A DNA stretch of 5,352 nt, taken from Candidatus Omnitrophota bacterium. Lineage in GTDB: Bacteria > Omnitrophota > Gorgyraeia > Gygaellales > Profunditerraquicolaceae. The notes under the pieces are model-generated. The model was not told the DNA's origin. It did no database searches and saw only the letters and a list, made by a program, of their open reading frames with translations. The stretch lies in NCBI GenBank assembly GCA_903907475.1, contig CAIVOB010000196.1, positions 1 to 5,352 of the forward strand, in the 5' to 3' direction. Both the position numbers and the translations under genes were made by a program. This document shows, piece by piece, positions 5,155-5,352 of this stretch. How positions within the stretch are numbered: position 1 is the first letter of the stretch; each line of letters starts with the position of its first letter.

Positions 5155-5352
5155 TTACGGTAATGAATTTGTAGTTTTTCCGCTCTGCGTCGGTTTTACC
5201 TTAAAGCATAAATGAGTGGGCACGCCAATGATCTTTCGTCTTTTCGGTGGCTGCTGAACTCGTCCGTCTTGCTCTAGCAAGACGTCCTCAAACAGCATCG
5301 CCATCCTAAAGATTGCCGTCCATGCGGACGGCCTCGGGATACCCGAAAATAC
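5155..5352 (-). CDS. Possible C-terminal end of an unrecognised gene, running in from the right edge
   Basis: On the minus strand a frame stays open for 65 codons from the window edge to TAA at 5157-5155. Its C-terminal part reads QQPPKRRKIIGVPTHLCF, then KVKPTQSGKTTNSLP. I recognise no family. A stop-free run this short is expected by chance a few percent of the time per frame. The same stretch contains strong hairpins that could equally mean a structured RNA or repeat. After the stop the frame continues for about 17 further codons before the next stop, with no evident meaning. If it is real it would be the tail of a gene converging on the riboflavin operon. Treat it as a weak call. Confidence 0.22.
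   Translation of the reverse strand, partial: VFSGIPRPSAWTAIFRMAMLFEDVLLEQDGRVQQPPKRRKIIGVPTHLCFKVKPTQSGKTTNSLP
5231..5346 (+). other. Cluster of nested and consecutive hairpins, candidate structured RNA or repeat element
   Basis: Three helices are nested: AUCUUU 5231-5236 with AAAGAU 5308-5313; GGUGG-c-UGCUG 5246-5256 with CAGCA-UCGCC 5293-5302; and CGUCUUGC 5265-5272 with GCAAGACG 5277-5284 closing a UCUA loop. Two more hairpins follow: GCCGUCC 5315-5321 with GGACGGC 5326-5332, and UCGGG 5334-5338 with CCCGA 5342-5346. Two pairs in the middle helix (5248-5300 and 5250-5298) are G-U in + strand RNA and would be A-C mismatches on the minus strand, which favours a + transcript. GC content over 5211-5352 is about 54% by hand count, above the operon. 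I recognise no known RNA family (not tRNA, tmRNA, SRP or RNase P as far as visible). It may continue past the window. Confidence 0.4.

Noticed and set aside
5221..5352. tRNA, tmRNA, SRP RNA, RNase P RNA or CRISPR array at the right end.
   Set aside because: No cloverleaf or T-loop consensus, no CCA end, no conserved RNase P or SRP blocks, and no regularly spaced direct repeats.

Overview
The window is a complete riboflavin (vitamin B2) biosynthesis operon on the + strand. It lies between the 5' end of a divergent pncC/cinA-type gene on the left and a short, differently composed non-operon segment on the right. The gene content is bacterial: an FMN riboswitch, fused RibBA and RibD enzymes, NusB, overlapping ORFs and sigma70-type promoters. 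Base composition is moderately AT-rich, with many TTA, ATT and AAA codons. The protein sequences do not match a species I can name. An uncultured or candidate-phylum bacterium is plausible, but this is inference.

Layout. Bases 1-204 (minus) hold the first 68 codons of a nicotinamide-nucleotide amidohydrolase (CinA C-terminal domain) gene. Bases 205-269 hold two back-to-back promoters whose -35 boxes occupy the same base pairs. Bases 270-462 hold an FMN riboswitch followed by an intrinsic terminator. Bases 499-5084 hold six closely packed genes: ribBA, ribH, nusB, a PHP-family phosphoesterase, ribD and ribE. The only gap longer than a few bases is 14 nt between ribBA and ribH. The other junctions are TAATG, ATGA, ATGA and TAA-ATG, so translational coupling is likely. 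Bases 5085-5352 hold no confident gene. They contain an AU-only hairpin, then a GC-richer stretch with nested hairpins and an unrecognised reading frame on the minus strand that runs off the window.

How the genes work together. RibBA makes both precursors: the GTP-derived pyrimidine and 3,4-dihydroxy-2-butanone 4-phosphate. RibD deaminates and reduces the pyrimidine. A phosphatase must then remove its 5'-phosphate. RibH condenses the product with the butanone to give lumazine, and RibE dismutates lumazine to riboflavin. Every step except the dephosphorylation has a recognisable enzyme here, and the one unassigned enzyme in the operon is a PHP-type metallophosphoesterase. No flavokinase/FAD synthetase (RibF) is present. 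FMN is expected to shut the operon off through the riboswitch terminator.

The observations most worth following are the PHP gene as a candidate for the missing phosphatase, the shared -35 promoter pair with an apparently leaderless pncC/cinA transcript, the short RibE C-terminus, and the structured, unexplained right end.
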